NCBI RefSeq assembly: GCF_033110965.1
Contig: NZ_CP137003.1
Location: 3,534,001 to 3,598,000 of the forward strand
Reading direction: 5' to 3'
Length of the DNA: 64,000 nt
Source: Raineyella sp. LH-20
Lineage (GTDB): Bacteria; Actinomycetota; Actinomycetes; Propionibacteriales; Propionibacteriaceae
Shown here: piece after piece, positions 8,570 to 18,220 of the stretch
Position numbering within the stretch: the stretch's first letter is position 1
How the letters are laid out: every line of letters starts with the position of its first letter
Program-made: the position numbers and the translations under genes
The notes under the pieces: model-generated
What the model was told of the DNA's origin: nothing
What the model saw: only the letters and a program-made list of their open reading frames with translations
Database searches by the model: none

Positions 8570-10528
8570 ATGACCACACAGCAGCAGGCCCGTCCGGCCG
8601 ATGCCGGCCCAGGGCCCAGTGAACGCGAGGCACGGACGGTCGCCGAGGCGGCCCGCGAGCAGGAGTGGACGAAGCCCAGCTTCGGGCGCGAACTCTTCCT
8701 CGGCCGGCTACGCCTCGATCTGATCGAACCGTGGCCCACCCCCGACGCCGCGGACCGGGCCGCCGGCGAAGCCTTCCTCGCCCGGCTCACCGACTACATG
8801 CGCACCGTCGACGGCGCCGCGATCGAGCGCGACGACCGCATCCCCGACGAGGTGTTCGCCGGCCTGGCGGAGCTCGGCGCCTTCGGGATGAACATTTCCG
8901 CAGCGTACGGCGGGCTGGGCCTGAGCCACCTCTACTACGTACGGGCCCTCGCGGTCGTCGGCTCGGTGAGCCCGTCGCTCGCAGCCCTGCTGAGCGCTCA
9001 CCAGTCCATCGGTGTCCCGCAGCCGGTGGCGATGTTCGGCTCGGATGAGCAGAAGCGTACGTATCTCCCCCGCGTCGCCGCCGGCGAGGTGTCGGCCTTC
9101 ATGCTCACCGAACCCGACGTGGGCTCCGACCCCGCACGGCTGGCCACCTCGGCCACCCCGACCGAGGACGGCAGCGGCTACCTCCTCAACGGGGTCAAGC
9201 TGTGGGCGACCAACGGACCGGTCGCCTCGCTCCTGGTGGTGATGGCCCGGGTGCCGGCGGTCGACGGGCACCGCGCCGGCATCACCGCCTTCGTCGTCGA
9301 GGCCGACTCGCCCGGGATCACCGTGGAGGCCCGCAACAGCTTCGTCGGTCTGCGCGGCCTGGAGAACTCCGTCACCCGCTTCCACGACGTCTTCGTGCCG
9401 GCCGCCAACGTCATCGGCACCGAGGGCCGCGGCCTGAAGATCGCCCTCACCACGCTCAACACCGGGCGGCTCTCGTTGCCGGCACTGTGTGTCGGCAACG
9501 CCAAGTGGGCGGTGGCGACCGCCCGGGGCTGGGGCACCCATCGGGTGCAGTGGGGGCGGCCGGTCGGCGACCACGAGGCCGTGGCCACCCGGATCGGGTT
9601 CATGGCCGGGACCGCGTACGGCATGGAGTCGATGCTCGACCTGTGCGCGATGCTCGCCGACGAGGAGACCAACGACATCCGGATCGAAGCTGCGCTGCTC
9701 AAGCTCTATGCCTCGGAGATGGCCTGGCGGGTCACCGACGACGTGGTGCAGATCCGCGGCGGCCGCGGCTACGAGACGGCCGCCTCGCAGGCGGCACGCG
9801 GCGAGCGGGTGGTCAGGGCCGAGCAGATGCTGCGCGACATCCGGATCAACCGGACCTTCGAGGGGTCCAGCGAGATCATGCACCTGCTGATCGCCCGCGA
9901 GGCGGTCGACGCCCACCTGGCGGTGGCCGGCGCCATCATCGACCCCGAGACGAGTCGGCAGGAGAAGCTGCGGGCGGTCGGGCGAGCCACCGGGTTCTAC
10001 GCCGGCTGGCTGCCGACGCTGGTCACCGGGCCAGGCATGATCGCCACCTCGTACGCCCGCTACGGCGAACTCGCCGGTCACCTGCGCTACGTCGAGCGCT
10101 CCACCCGACGGCTGGCCCGATCGGTCTTCTACGGGATGGCCCGCTGGCAGGGCCGGTTGGAACACCGACAGGCACTGCTGGGCCGGATCGTCGACATCGG
10201 CGCCGAACTGTTCGCGATGAGTGCCTCCTGCGTCCGGGCGACCGCCGAGCGGGACGTACGCCCGGAGGGCCCGGAGCTGGCCGACGTGTTCTGCCGGCAG
10301 GCGCGGGTGCGGGTCGACGCCCTCTTCACCGCCCTGTGGTCGAACTCCGACGCCAGCGACCGGGCGGCGGCGAAGAAGGTGCTCGCCGGCGACTACCTCT
10401 TCCTGGAGGAGGGCATCCTCCCCGACGAGGACGACCGGCCGTGGGTCGCCACCTGGGAGCCCGGCCCGTCGACGAAACCGGATCGGCGCCGGCGGATCCC
10501 ACGGCCCGGCGGCGGTGGCACGGTCTGA
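8570..10528 (+). CDS. Acyl-CoA dehydrogenase (FadE family, long form)
   Basis: 652 residues. The ATG at 8570 is used; upstream codons in the frame look non-coding. The core has AFMLTEPDVGSDPARL (FAD/substrate motif), QIRGGRGYETA, and RINRTFEGSSEIMHLLIARE, whose Glu in FEGS is at the usual catalytic-base position. The protein is about 250 residues longer than medium-chain enzymes, with a helical C-terminal extension as in very-long-chain acyl-CoA dehydrogenases. It should form trans-2-enoyl-CoA and pass electrons to ETF. It appears monocistronic. Its last codons and stop are duplicated just downstream. Confidence 0.88.
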   Translation: MTTQQQARPADAGPGPSEREARTVAEAAREQEWTKPSFGRELFLGRLRLDLIEPWPTPDAADRAAGEAFLARLTDYMRTVDGAAIERDDRIPDEVFAGLAELGAFGMNISAAYGGLGLSHLYYVRALAVVGSVSPSLAALLSAHQSIGVPQPVAMFGSDEQKRTYLPRVAAGEVSAFMLTEPDVGSDPARLATSATPTEDGSGYLLNGVKLWATNGPVASLLVVMARVPAVDGHRAGITAFVVEADSPGITVEARNSFVGLRGLENSVTRFHDVFVPAANVIGTEGRGLKIALTTLNTGRLSLPALCVGNAKWAVATARGWGTHRVQWGRPVGDHEAVATRIGFMAGTAYGMESMLDLCAMLADEETNDIRIEAALLKLYASEMAWRVTDDVVQIRGGRGYETAASQAARGERVVRAEQMLRDIRINRTFEGSSEIMHLLIAREAVDAHLAVAGAIIDPETSRQEKLRAVGRATGFYAGWLPTLVTGPGMIATSYARYGELAGHLRYVERSTRRLARSVFYGMARWQGRLEHRQALLGRIVDIGAELFAMSASCVRATAERDVRPEGPELADVFCRQARVRVDALFTALWSNSDASDRAAAKKVLAGDYLFLEEGILPDEDDRPWVATWEPGPSTKPDRRRRIPRPGGGGTV

Positions 10529-10570
10529 CCCGCGGCCCGGCGGCAAGTGGCACGGTCTGACCCGCGGCCC
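10505..10570. repeat. Tandem duplication of about 32 bp spanning a stop codon
   Basis: The segment CCCGGCGGC...GTGGCACGGTCTGACCCGCGG occurs twice in succession. Each copy ends in GGCACGGTCTGA, so the final residues and stop of the acyl-CoA dehydrogenase gene are present twice. Confidence 0.75.
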
Positions 10571-10593
10571 GGGCGCATGCCGGCCCGGGCCGC

Positions 10594-11229
10594 TCAGTCG
10601 ATCTCCTCGCCGGCGAGTGCCTTGGCGGCCAGACGCTCCTCCTCGCTGACCTCCCAGACCTCCCAGGCGGCGCGGACCGCGAGCAGGATGATGCCGCAGC
10701 CCAGGATCAGGTCCGGCCAGCCCGAACGGGTCCCCACCGTCAGCAGACCCATGGCGATCACCGCGACATTGACCAGCACGTCGTTGCGTGCCGAGAGGAA
10801 CGCCGCCCTCGAGAGCGATCCCCCGGTGTGGCGCACCCGGACCAGCAGCAGCGCACTGACCCCGTTGATCACGATGGCGCCGAGCGACGCCAACACCAGC
10901 GGAAGGACCTTGGGCGCCGTCGGCTCGGCGAACCGCTGCACCGCCTCGACCGCGGCATAGATCGCCGGCCCGAGGATGATCACCGCCATCAGCTTGCCCA
11001 TCAGAGCCCGGTGGACCAGCGGCCAGCCGAGGGCGACGAAGATGAGCAGGTTGACCGAGGTGTCCTCGAGGAAGTCGACGCTGTCGGCCAGCAGTGACAC
11101 CGATCCGGCTCCGACGGCGACGAAGAACTCGACGAAGAAGTAGGCGAAATTGAGGGCGGCGACGGTCAGGACGACCCGGCGGAGTCGGGGGGCGACATCG
11201 TTCACGTCGATCACGTGCGGAGTGCTCAC
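10594..11229 (-). CDS. Cation diffusion facilitator family transporter (short)
   Basis: 211 residues starting at GTG 11229. Several membrane segments are visible, with SLLADSVDFLEDTSVN in the second and SRAAFLSARNDVLVNVAVI in the fifth. These match the metal-site helices of cation diffusion facilitators (consensus HxxxD; here the first has Asp in place of His, and the second has N-D). The C-terminal cytoplasmic domain is nearly absent, so the protein is shorter than the usual 300. It probably exports a divalent metal or is a diverged member. It is convergent with the acyl-CoA dehydrogenase. Confidence 0.8.
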   Translation of the reverse strand: MSTPHVIDVNDVAPRLRRVVLTVAALNFAYFFVEFFVAVGAGSVSLLADSVDFLEDTSVNLLIFVALGWPLVHRALMGKLMAVIILGPAIYAAVEAVQRFAEPTAPKVLPLVLASLGAIVINGVSALLLVRVRHTGGSLSRAAFLSARNDVLVNVAVIAMGLLTVGTRSGWPDLILGCGIILLAVRAAWEVWEVSEEERLAAKALAGEEID

Positions 11230-11258
11230 CCGGCCCAGTCTGCCTCGGTGGGTCCGGC

Positions 11259-12170
11259 CTAGTCGAAGTCGAAGGTCGGATAGGAACGTACGGCCCCCCG
11301 GCGTGCCACGGTCCGGGTCGCCTGGCGGACGGCCGCGGCGGTCGCCTCCTGCACGCCCAGGCCGACCGCCAGGCCGGCCGCGAGCACGCCGACGAAGGCG
11401 TCCCCCGCCCCGGCCGGGTCGACGACCTCGGTGGGCTCGGCCAGCATCACCTCGACCGGCCGGCGGGACGGCACCACGACGGCCCCGTACGCCCCCATGC
11501 TCACCACGACCGACCGGCCGCGCGCGGCCAACCTGACCGCCATGTCCTCGATCTCGGCGACGTCACCGGAGACCGGCGCACCGCACAGCGCCGCCGCCTC
11601 GCTCTCGTTGACCACGAGCACCGCCACACCTGCGTAGAGGTCGGGATCGATCTCCGTCGCCGGAGCCGCGTGGTAGACCAGCCGCCCGGGCCATTCCGCG
11701 GACAACCGGATCGTCTCCCTCACCACGCCCGCCCCGACCTGGCCCTGGAGCAGCACCACCGAGGAGGTCGCGAGCCGGTCGGCGACATCCTGGACCGCCG
11801 CGACGTCGGTCAGCTCGTTCGCCCCCGGGATGAGGACCGTACGATGCTCGCCGGGGGCCACCAGCCGGACGCTGCGCCCGGTGCGGGCGCCGTCGTGCAC
11901 CGAGACGAGCTCGGTGGAGACGCCGAAGCCGGCGAGTTCGCCGAGCAGCTCGCGGCCCTCCGGATCGTCGCCGATCGCCGCGACCAGACGGGCCTCGACC
12001 CCGGTCCGCGCCACGGCCACGGCCTGGTTGGCACCCCGGCCGCCGAGGCCGGGATGGGTCGGTATGGCGACCACCGCCTCCCCCGGTGCCGGGAGCCGAT
12101 CGACGCTCAGGACGGTCTCGACCGAGACGCTGCCCACCACATCGACGCGTGTTGCGCTCTCGATGCTCAC
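11259..12170 (-). CDS. PfkB/ribokinase family carbohydrate kinase
   Basis: 303 residues starting at GTG 12170. The N-terminal substrate motif GLGGRGANQAVAVARTG and the C-terminal anion hole/catalytic motif VVDPAGAGDAFVGVLAAG (Asp of GAGD as base) define the family. The ribokinase-type GGKGANQA is altered to GGRGANQA. It should phosphorylate a sugar or nucleoside with ATP; the substrate is not known. It lies 29 nt upstream of the cation transporter on the same strand, so the two may be cotranscribed. A second, ribokinase-like member lies at 40168. Confidence 0.85.
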   Translation of the reverse strand: MSIESATRVDVVGSVSVETVLSVDRLPAPGEAVVAIPTHPGLGGRGANQAVAVARTGVEARLVAAIGDDPEGRELLGELAGFGVSTELVSVHDGARTGRSVRLVAPGEHRTVLIPGANELTDVAAVQDVADRLATSSVVLLQGQVGAGVVRETIRLSAEWPGRLVYHAAPATEIDPDLYAGVAVLVVNESEAAALCGAPVSGDVAEIEDMAVRLAARGRSVVVSMGAYGAVVVPSRRPVEVMLAEPTEVVDPAGAGDAFVGVLAAGLAVGLGVQEATAAAVRQATRTVARRGAVRSYPTFDFD

Positions 12171-12295
12171 GGTCGGCCCCCTTCATTGCGGTGAGCCGGA
12201 GTTTAGCCCTGCCTCCGCGGCACCCGGAGAGCGGTCCCGGGGACAGGAAAGAACGCCGGACGGAGCCCCGGCGGGCGTGGTGGAGAATAGGCCCC

Positions 12296-13609
12296 ATGGC
12301 ATCGACTCTCGAACGTCCGGGGGCGCCGTCCGGCCTCGGCCCCGCCTCCCGGCTGCGTCTGGCGACAGCGGTGGGCGCCGGCCGACTGGCGGCCACCCTG
12401 TCCCGGCTGGCCGGCAAGGGCTCCGGCGCCTCGATCCGCGGTCAGGTGATGACCCGGATCGACCCCGAGGCGCTCGCCAAGCTGCTGCAGGGCCGCCGGA
12501 TCGCGGCGGTCTCCGGCACGAACGGGAAGACGACGACCACCCATCTGCTGGCGGCGGCGATCCGCTCAGGGCTCGGGGCGCACGACGCCGACCGGGTGGT
12601 CACCAACGCCGACGGGGCGAACCTCCACTACGGCATCGCCTCGGCGCTCTCCCAGGCGCCGCGGGCCGACCTGGCCATCCTGGAGACCGACGAGCGGGTG
12701 GTCGCCGACATCATCCGGCTCGGCCGGCCCGAGGTGCTGGTGTTGCTCAACTTCTCCCGCGACCAACTGGACCGCAACCACGAGATCAAGAAGCTGGCCC
12801 GGTCCTGGCGCGATGCGCTGGCCGCCGCCGGCGAGGACGGGCCGGTGGTCGTCGCCAATGCCGAGGAGCCGCTGGTGGTGTGGGCGGCCCGGGCCGCGAA
12901 GCGCGTGGTGTGGGTCGACACCGCCTCCACCTGGCAGGAGGACGCCACCATGTGTCCGGACTGCGGCGCGATCCTGCTGCGCCGCAACCCGCATCCGGAG
13001 ACCGGCGACCCGGGCGACTGGGACTGTCCGGCCTGTTCGATGACCGAGCCCAGCGCTGCGATCCGGGTGGAGAACGGGCAGATCATCGACCGCCACGGGG
13101 TGGCCCACGACCCACAGCTCCAGGTGCCCGGCGGGTTCAACGTCGGCAACGCCGCCTGCGCCCTCGCCGCCGCCGAGCAGCTCGGGGTCGGCGTGCAGGA
13201 CGCCCTGGCCGGCATGCGGACGGTCACCTCCCCGGCCGGCCGGTTCGCCACGACGCAGTACGGCACCACCTCGGCCCGGCTGCTGCTGGCGAAGAACCCG
13301 GCCGGCTGGCACGAGGCGCTGCCCCTGCTGCAGTCCGACACCGTCGTGCTGGCGATCGACGCGGTCGCCGCGGACGGCCGCGACCTGTCGTGGATGTGGG
13401 ACGTGGACTACGAGCAGCTGGCCGGCAAGAAGGTCATCGCGACCGGCCCGCGGGCACAGGACCTGGCCGTACGGCTCGCGTACGCCGAGGTGGAGTGCAC
13501 GGTGATCACCGATCTCGCCGCCGCGCTCACCGACCTGGGACGTCACGTCGACGTACTCTCGACCTACACCCCGTTCCAGAAGCTGCGCAAGCTCGGAGGC
13601 CTGGCATGA
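12296..13609 (+). CDS. murT: Lipid II isoglutaminyl synthase, Mur-ligase subunit MurT
   Basis: 437 residues. Walker-type SGTNGKTTTT (from residue 73) is the Mur-ligase ATP site. A zinc-ribbon insertion has CPDC at 220-223 and CPAC at 244-247, a hallmark of MurT. Asp/Glu-rich ETDE and the C-terminal DUF1727 region (SWMWDVDYE) are present. MurT activates the alpha-carboxyl of D-Glu in lipid II, and GatD supplies ammonia, giving D-isoglutamine in the peptidoglycan stem. Its stop overlaps the gatD start (ATGA), so the pair is coupled. Confidence 0.95.
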   Translation: MASTLERPGAPSGLGPASRLRLATAVGAGRLAATLSRLAGKGSGASIRGQVMTRIDPEALAKLLQGRRIAAVSGTNGKTTTTHLLAAAIRSGLGAHDADRVVTNADGANLHYGIASALSQAPRADLAILETDERVVADIIRLGRPEVLVLLNFSRDQLDRNHEIKKLARSWRDALAAAGEDGPVVVANAEEPLVVWAARAAKRVVWVDTASTWQEDATMCPDCGAILLRRNPHPETGDPGDWDCPACSMTEPSAAIRVENGQIIDRHGVAHDPQLQVPGGFNVGNAACALAAAEQLGVGVQDALAGMRTVTSPAGRFATTQYGTTSARLLLAKNPAGWHEALPLLQSDTVVLAIDAVAADGRDLSWMWDVDYEQLAGKKVIATGPRAQDLAVRLAYAEVECTVITDLAAALTDLGRHVDVLSTYTPFQKLRKLGGLA

Positions 13610-14358
13610 CGCGGTCCGTCCACATCGTCCTCGTCTACCAGTCGTTGCTGGGCATCTACGGGGACCGCGGCAACGCCACCGTGCTGATGCGACGCCTGCA
13701 GTGGCGTGGCTTCGAGCCGAGGCTCACCGTCGCCGAGCCGGGCCGCCCGTTGCCCGACGACGCCGACGTCTACCTGTTGGGCGGCGGCGAGGACGGGGCA
13801 CAGACCACCGCCGTACGCCTCCTGCAGCAGGAGGGCACCCTGCACCGGGCCGCCGACCGCGGCGCGGTCGTTTTCGCGGTGTGCGCCGGCTACCAGATCC
13901 TCGGCACCACGTTCACCATCGGCGAACGCGACGAGGTGATGCCGGGTCTGGGCCTGCTCGACATCTCCACCCGGCGCGGGGAGCAACGCGCCGTCGGGGA
14001 GATCCTCACCCGCCTGCGCCCGTTGCCGGGCGACGTCACCCCGCTGACCGGCGACGACGCCCTGGTCACCGGCTTCGAGAACCACGGCGGGATGACCACG
14101 CTGGGACCGGACGCCGCGCCGTTGGCCGACGTGGAGATCGGTGTCGGCAACGGTGACGAGGCACGCACCGAGGGCGCCGTCCAAGGATCGGTCGTCGGCA
14201 CCTACCCGCACGGCCCGGTGCTGGCCCGCAACCCCGGACTGGCCGACTTCCTGCTCGAGACGGCCCTGGGGACCCGCCTCGACCCGCTCCCGGTGGCTCC
14301 CCTCCCGGCGCTGCGACGAGAACGGGTGGCAGCGATCCGCGCCACCTCCCGGGCCTGA
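13606..14358 (+). CDS. gatD: Lipid II isoglutaminyl synthase, glutaminase subunit GatD
   Basis: 250 residues. A class I glutamine amidotransferase fold with nucleophile C93 in VFAVCAGYQILG and catalytic His at 202 in GTYPHGPVLARNP. The opening HIVLVYQSLLGIYGDRGN is typical of the CobB/CobQ-like GatD family. It releases ammonia from glutamine for MurT. The ATG at 13606 overlaps the murT stop, and stoichiometric translation is likely. The complex works at the cytoplasmic face of the membrane on lipid-linked substrate. Confidence 0.95.
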   Translation: MTRSVHIVLVYQSLLGIYGDRGNATVLMRRLQWRGFEPRLTVAEPGRPLPDDADVYLLGGGEDGAQTTAVRLLQQEGTLHRAADRGAVVFAVCAGYQILGTTFTIGERDEVMPGLGLLDISTRRGEQRAVGEILTRLRPLPGDVTPLTGDDALVTGFENHGGMTTLGPDAAPLADVEIGVGNGDEARTEGAVQGSVVGTYPHGPVLARNPGLADFLLETALGTRLDPLPVAPLPALRRERVAAIRATSRA

Positions 14359-14397
14359 CAGCCGGCGTCCGGACCCTCACCCGACGGAGAGACCGCA

Positions 14398-14925
14398 GTG
14401 GACGAGCCTGACGAGGCGCTGCCGCCAGTCCCAGAATCCGAGCTGATCGCCCTGGTGGCGGTGGTGCTGACCCGCGCCCGGCACCGCGAGGCGGCCGCCG
14501 TGATCAGCGACGGCGACGAGCGCTACGAGGTGGCGGTCGCACCGGGCGACCGCTGGGTGGTGCACTCCTCGACCATCGAATGGATCGGCACCGGGTCGTC
14601 GGTCCGGGCGTACGACACCCATGACGCGGTCGGCGCACGGCAACGGGCTGAGGAGTATCCGCCCGGCTGGTACCACCCGGCGCTCTACCTGCTGTGGCCG
14701 CACCTGCTGCCGCTGTGGGGCCGCGCCGGCGACGAGTACCGTCCGGTGCGGACCATCGACGGCCTGCACGGCCCGTCGGGCATCGTCTTCGAGCGGGTCG
14801 ACGCGCCGCGGGTCGGCGGCGAGTCGCTCGGCCCGTGGGCCCACGTGCTGCTGAACGACGACCGCCAGGTCACCCTGCTGGAGTGGGAGGGGCGGACCTG
14901 GACCCTGCTGGACATCAACGAATGA
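14398..14925 (+). CDS. Conserved hypothetical protein after murT-gatD
   Basis: 175 residues starting at GTG 14398, with CGGAGAG as a ribosome site. It is acidic with several Trp/Tyr-rich stretches (EEYPPGWYHPALYLLWP, EWEGRTWTLLDINE), no signal peptide and no membrane segment. I do not recognise the family. It lies 39 nt after gatD and is probably in the same operon, so it may be linked to wall metabolism, but nothing in the sequence shows that. Confidence 0.65.
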   Translation: MDEPDEALPPVPESELIALVAVVLTRARHREAAAVISDGDERYEVAVAPGDRWVVHSSTIEWIGTGSSVRAYDTHDAVGARQRAEEYPPGWYHPALYLLWPHLLPLWGRAGDEYRPVRTIDGLHGPSGIVFERVDAPRVGGESLGPWAHVLLNDDRQVTLLEWEGRTWTLLDINE

Positions 14926-14959
14926 GCCGTGATCCTCGCCGAACGGCCGGCGAGGAGGC

Positions 14960-15727
14960 TCAGGAACGTACGGAGCGCAGGTCGGCGCGTTCCAGCCCCA
15001 GTTCGGCGATCTGGGCGAGGTAGAGCTCGGCGGCGGCCAGCGCGTCGTGCAGCGCATCGTGGGCGCGGAGCACCGGCAGACCGAACCGGGCCCGGGCGTT
15101 CCACAGCCGCAGGTCCTCACCGCGCGGTTCGTCGTCGAACCCAGGGGCGACCACCCGCCGGTGCAGTCGCATGGTGTCGACGACGGTGAGGTCGAGGCGT
15201 ACGTCCCACAGCCGCCGGCAGGCGGCCTGCAGGAAGCCGGCCTCGATGGCGGCGTGGTGGGCCAGCACCACCCGCCCGGCGAGCGCCTCGAGCAGCATGC
15301 CGACCGCGGTCTCCAGCGACACGCCGTCGCGGAGCCGGTCGTCGGTGAGTCCGTGCACGGTGGCGCTCTGGCCGACCCCGCCCTCGCCCAGGTCCTCACC
15401 GGAGACGACGGCCTGCCCGGCGCCGCCGAGTCGGATGACCGTGCCGTCGACCGGGACCCAGCCGATGCTGATGATTCGATCCCGCCGTGGATCCAGGCCG
15501 GTGGTCTCCAGGTCGACGGCCAGCAGCGGCAGCGCGGCCAGCGGAGTGCGCGAAGCGGGCTGCGGGGCAAGGACGTAGGTCTGCAGCGGCCCCGCGGGCA
15601 GTGTCCCCGCGGACCGTCGCCCCCGACCGCCGCCCCGAGCCCGGCCGCTACTCCTGCCCCTGTCCCGGCCGCGGTCGCGGGCCTTGTCCCGGCCGCGGCC
15701 CGGGTCGCCGAACGGTCGGGCCATCAT
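14960..15727 (-). CDS. DnaQ-like 3'-5' exonuclease (DEDD family)
   Basis: 255 residues. The ATG at 15727 overlaps the stop of the upstream CBS-domain gene. After an Arg/Gly-rich N-terminus (about residues 10-45) the exonuclease core starts with Exo I AVDLETTGLD (DxE) and ends with Exo III RAHDALHDALAAAELYL (HxxxxD, DEDDh type). DNA polymerase III epsilon proofreading subunits and free-standing RNases share this fold. The neighbouring CBS/cNMP protein and this exonuclease form a pair often seen in bacteria; no replication gene is adjacent. Confidence 0.85.
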   Translation of the reverse strand: MMARPFGDPGRGRDKARDRGRDRGRSSGRARGGGRGRRSAGTLPAGPLQTYVLAPQPASRTPLAALPLLAVDLETTGLDPRRDRIISIGWVPVDGTVIRLGGAGQAVVSGEDLGEGGVGQSATVHGLTDDRLRDGVSLETAVGMLLEALAGRVVLAHHAAIEAGFLQAACRRLWDVRLDLTVVDTMRLHRRVVAPGFDDEPRGEDLRLWNARARFGLPVLRAHDALHDALAAAELYLAQIAELGLERADLRSVRS

Positions 15728-17634
15728 GACACCGCGTGCAGGCGGTAGGTGAAGGCCAGCTCCTGCTCGGCCTCCTTGATGATCCGGAACGCGTCGCGCA
15801 GGCTGTGCTGGTCGATCGTCGCCAGCGTCGCCGGGTCGATCACGTTGTCGGCCGCCTCGCCACGCTCGGTCTGCTCGCTGTGGTGGCGGTGACGCAGGTG
15901 GCCGATCAGTTCGTACGCCCCCCGCAGGTCGTCGGCCCGGCGCCGGGAGATGGTGCCGGTCGCTGCCGCGGCGGACAGCCGCGCGGCGGTGTTGACCTCC
16001 GGCAGGCCGGCCGCCAGCGCGTGCACCCGGGCGATCTGGACGATGGGCGCGATCCCGCCGGCCTTCAGGTCGAGCCCCCGCGAGCCCTGGCCGGCCCGGT
16101 CGAGGACGAAGCCACGGAAGAAGCCGATCGGCGGCACCCAGGAGACGGCCTCCCGGGCCAGCCGGGCGAGGAACAGCTGGTTGCCGGCGGTGGCCCGGTG
16201 CACCGCGGCGAGCATCGGGTCGACCAGGTCGCCGCCGGTGATCGCCCGCATGTCGAAGAAGGTGTCGGCATGCAGGACCGCCGCGGAGTCCGGTTCGTCG
16301 ATCCACCGGGCGAACACCTGGCGCCACTGCGACCGGGTGAGACGCCAGGCCGGGTTGGACGCCATCATGTCGCCCGGGCACAGCGGATGGCCGCAGGCGG
16401 CCAGCCCGGCGGTCACCCGGTCGGCCAGCTCGGCGAACCAGGCATCGGCCGCCGGATCGAGCCCGGCCTCGGGGTCGGGACCGTCGGCGAGGACGAGCGC
16501 ATTGTCCTGGTCGGACGACAGGCCCAGTTCGAGTCGGCCCTGCGAACCGAGCGCCACCCAGGCGTACGGCACCGGCGCCGGCCCCAGCTCGGCCTCCGCC
16601 AGCCGCAGCAACGTACGGGTGACGGCGTCGCCGACCGCGGTGACGATCCGGCCGATCTCGGCGGCGGTGGCGTCCTGGCGGACGAGTTCGCGCACCACCC
16701 CGGGCAGTCGGCTGCGGGCGGCGATCAGGCCGTCGAGGTCCTGGCAGGCGACGATGGCACCGACGATCGCCACCGGATTGGCCTGTTGCAGGCGCATGAT
16801 GTCGCCGCTGGTGACCATCCCGATCGGCCGGCCGTGCTCGACGACGGGCAGGTGGTGGAAGCCGCGCTGCATCATCGTCAGCATCGCCTCGACCGCGGGG
16901 GCGTCCGGGTCGATGGTGATCGGGTGCGGCGTCATGATCGAGGACACCGGGCTCTCGACGGGCATCCCCTCGCCGACAACCAGTCGGCGCATGTCGCGGT
17001 CGGTGACGATGCCGGACAACACACCGGAGGTCTCCTCGGCCGCCCGAGCGTCACCGCCGGGCTGGGTGACCAGCAGCGCGGAGACCCGCCGTTCGGTCAT
17101 CAGCCGCGCCGCGGTGCGGATCGCGGTGTCCTCGTCGACGCTGACCGGTGCCCGGGTGACGATCCCCCGCAACGGCGTCCGCAGCACCTCATGGCCGGTG
17201 CCCGGCACCCGCAGCGCCTCGACGGCGGCCCGGAGCCGCTCGGCGGACTGCTCGTCGAAGAACCGGGCGAAGGTCGGATGGGCACTCAGCAGACCACGGA
17301 AGTCCTCGGGGGTCATCAGCAACGCCAGACTGTCCTCGAGCGCGGTCATGGTGAACCGGGACGGCCCGTCGTCGCGGGCCGACGAGATCCCGAACGCGCC
17401 GCCCTCGCCGCAGCGATCGGCCAGCACCCCGTTGGCGTCGGTGATGTCGACCGCACCGCTGCGCAGGATGTACACCGCCTCGGTGGGCCGTCCGGCCGAC
17501 AGGATGACGGTGCCCCGCCGGAAGTAGCGGCTGGTCAGCCGCCCCGGCAGTGCGTCGAGCACCGCCGACGGCAGCAGATCGAAAGGGTGATGGGCGGCCA
17601 GGAAATCCCGGATGCCGGTGAGCTCGACGTTCAT
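15724..17634 (-). CDS. cNMP-binding / CBS-pair / DUF294 putative nucleotidyltransferase
   Basis: 636 residues from ATG 17634. Domain order: cyclic-nucleotide-binding-like domain (about 10-130), two CBS repeats (RGIVTRAPVSVDEDTAIRTA and VSSIMTPHPITIDPDAPAVE, about 155-300), then DUF294 with the nucleotidyltransferase signature GSQGRLELGLSSDQDNALVL near 385, and a helical DUF294-C domain. Proteins of this architecture are thought to sense adenylates and transfer nucleotides to an unknown partner. The ATGA overlap with the exonuclease gene suggests a functional pair. Confidence 0.88.
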   Translation of the reverse strand: MNVELTGIRDFLAAHHPFDLLPSAVLDALPGRLTSRYFRRGTVILSAGRPTEAVYILRSGAVDITDANGVLADRCGEGGAFGISSARDDGPSRFTMTALEDSLALLMTPEDFRGLLSAHPTFARFFDEQSAERLRAAVEALRVPGTGHEVLRTPLRGIVTRAPVSVDEDTAIRTAARLMTERRVSALLVTQPGGDARAAEETSGVLSGIVTDRDMRRLVVGEGMPVESPVSSIMTPHPITIDPDAPAVEAMLTMMQRGFHHLPVVEHGRPIGMVTSGDIMRLQQANPVAIVGAIVACQDLDGLIAARSRLPGVVRELVRQDATAAEIGRIVTAVGDAVTRTLLRLAEAELGPAPVPYAWVALGSQGRLELGLSSDQDNALVLADGPDPEAGLDPAADAWFAELADRVTAGLAACGHPLCPGDMMASNPAWRLTRSQWRQVFARWIDEPDSAAVLHADTFFDMRAITGGDLVDPMLAAVHRATAGNQLFLARLAREAVSWVPPIGFFRGFVLDRAGQGSRGLDLKAGGIAPIVQIARVHALAAGLPEVNTAARLSAAAATGTISRRRADDLRGAYELIGHLRHRHHSEQTERGEAADNVIDPATLATIDQHSLRDAFRIIKEAEQELAFTYRLHAVS

Positions 17635-17863
17635 CGTCCTCCCGTCGCCGATGCCTTCGCGACGGGGACCCGGCGCGGGCCCCACGTCCGCGTCCTGGTC
17701 AGGATGGCATGCCCGGCGGCCGGCTGCCACCGGTTCGGCCGATCGGGGATCGTACGCGCGTTCTCCGCATCACAGGCGCCTTCTCCGCACCGGCGCCTCC
17801 TCCGGATCGCAAGCGTCCCCGCTCGACCATCCGCCGCGTTGCCCGGCAGACGCAGCGGGCCGG

Positions 17864-18220
17864 TCAGTGCTCCAGGGCGGGCGCTCCGTCGGCGGGCACG
17901 CCGGGGAAGACGACGATCCGGCCGTCACGGACCTCGACCCGGTGGGTCGGTGTGGGCCAGGTCGCGGGGAAGCAGGTCGGCATCCCGTCGGCCAGCCGGA
18001 AGCGGGCCAGGTGCAGTGGGCAGACGACCTCGCCCTCCTCCACCCAACCGCGCGACAACAAGGCCTCCTGGTGGGTACACATGTCGTCGAGGGCATAGTA
18101 GGCGTCGCCGCTGCGGAAGACCGCGATGTCCTCGTCGGTGCCGGTGGTGGCCTGGGGAACGACGAGCACTCCCCCCTCGGCGATCTGGTCCTGGTCCGCG
18201 ACGACGATGCCCTCGTCCAT
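17864..18220 (-). CDS. Rieske [2Fe-2S] ferredoxin-like protein
   Basis: 118 residues, with AGGAGAAG just before ATG 18220. The cluster ligands C48-T-H50 and C67-P-L-H70 are spaced as in Rieske ferredoxins of NirD and dioxygenase types. There is no membrane anchor or oxygenase domain, so it is a soluble electron carrier or a small reductase subunit. Its partner is not evident in the window; the genes on either side are unrelated. The 295 nt upstream (18221-18515) contain no recognisable gene. Confidence 0.88.
   Translation of the reverse strand: MDEGIVVADQDQIAEGGVLVVPQATTGTDEDIAVFRSGDAYYALDDMCTHQEALLSRGWVEEGEVVCPLHLARFRLADGMPTCFPATWPTPTHRVEVRDGRIVVFPGVPADGAPALEH

Noticed and set aside
8708-10546. 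Minus-strand open frame of 612 codons opposite the acyl-CoA dehydrogenase
   Set aside because: Shadow frame; the plus-strand gene carries all family motifs.
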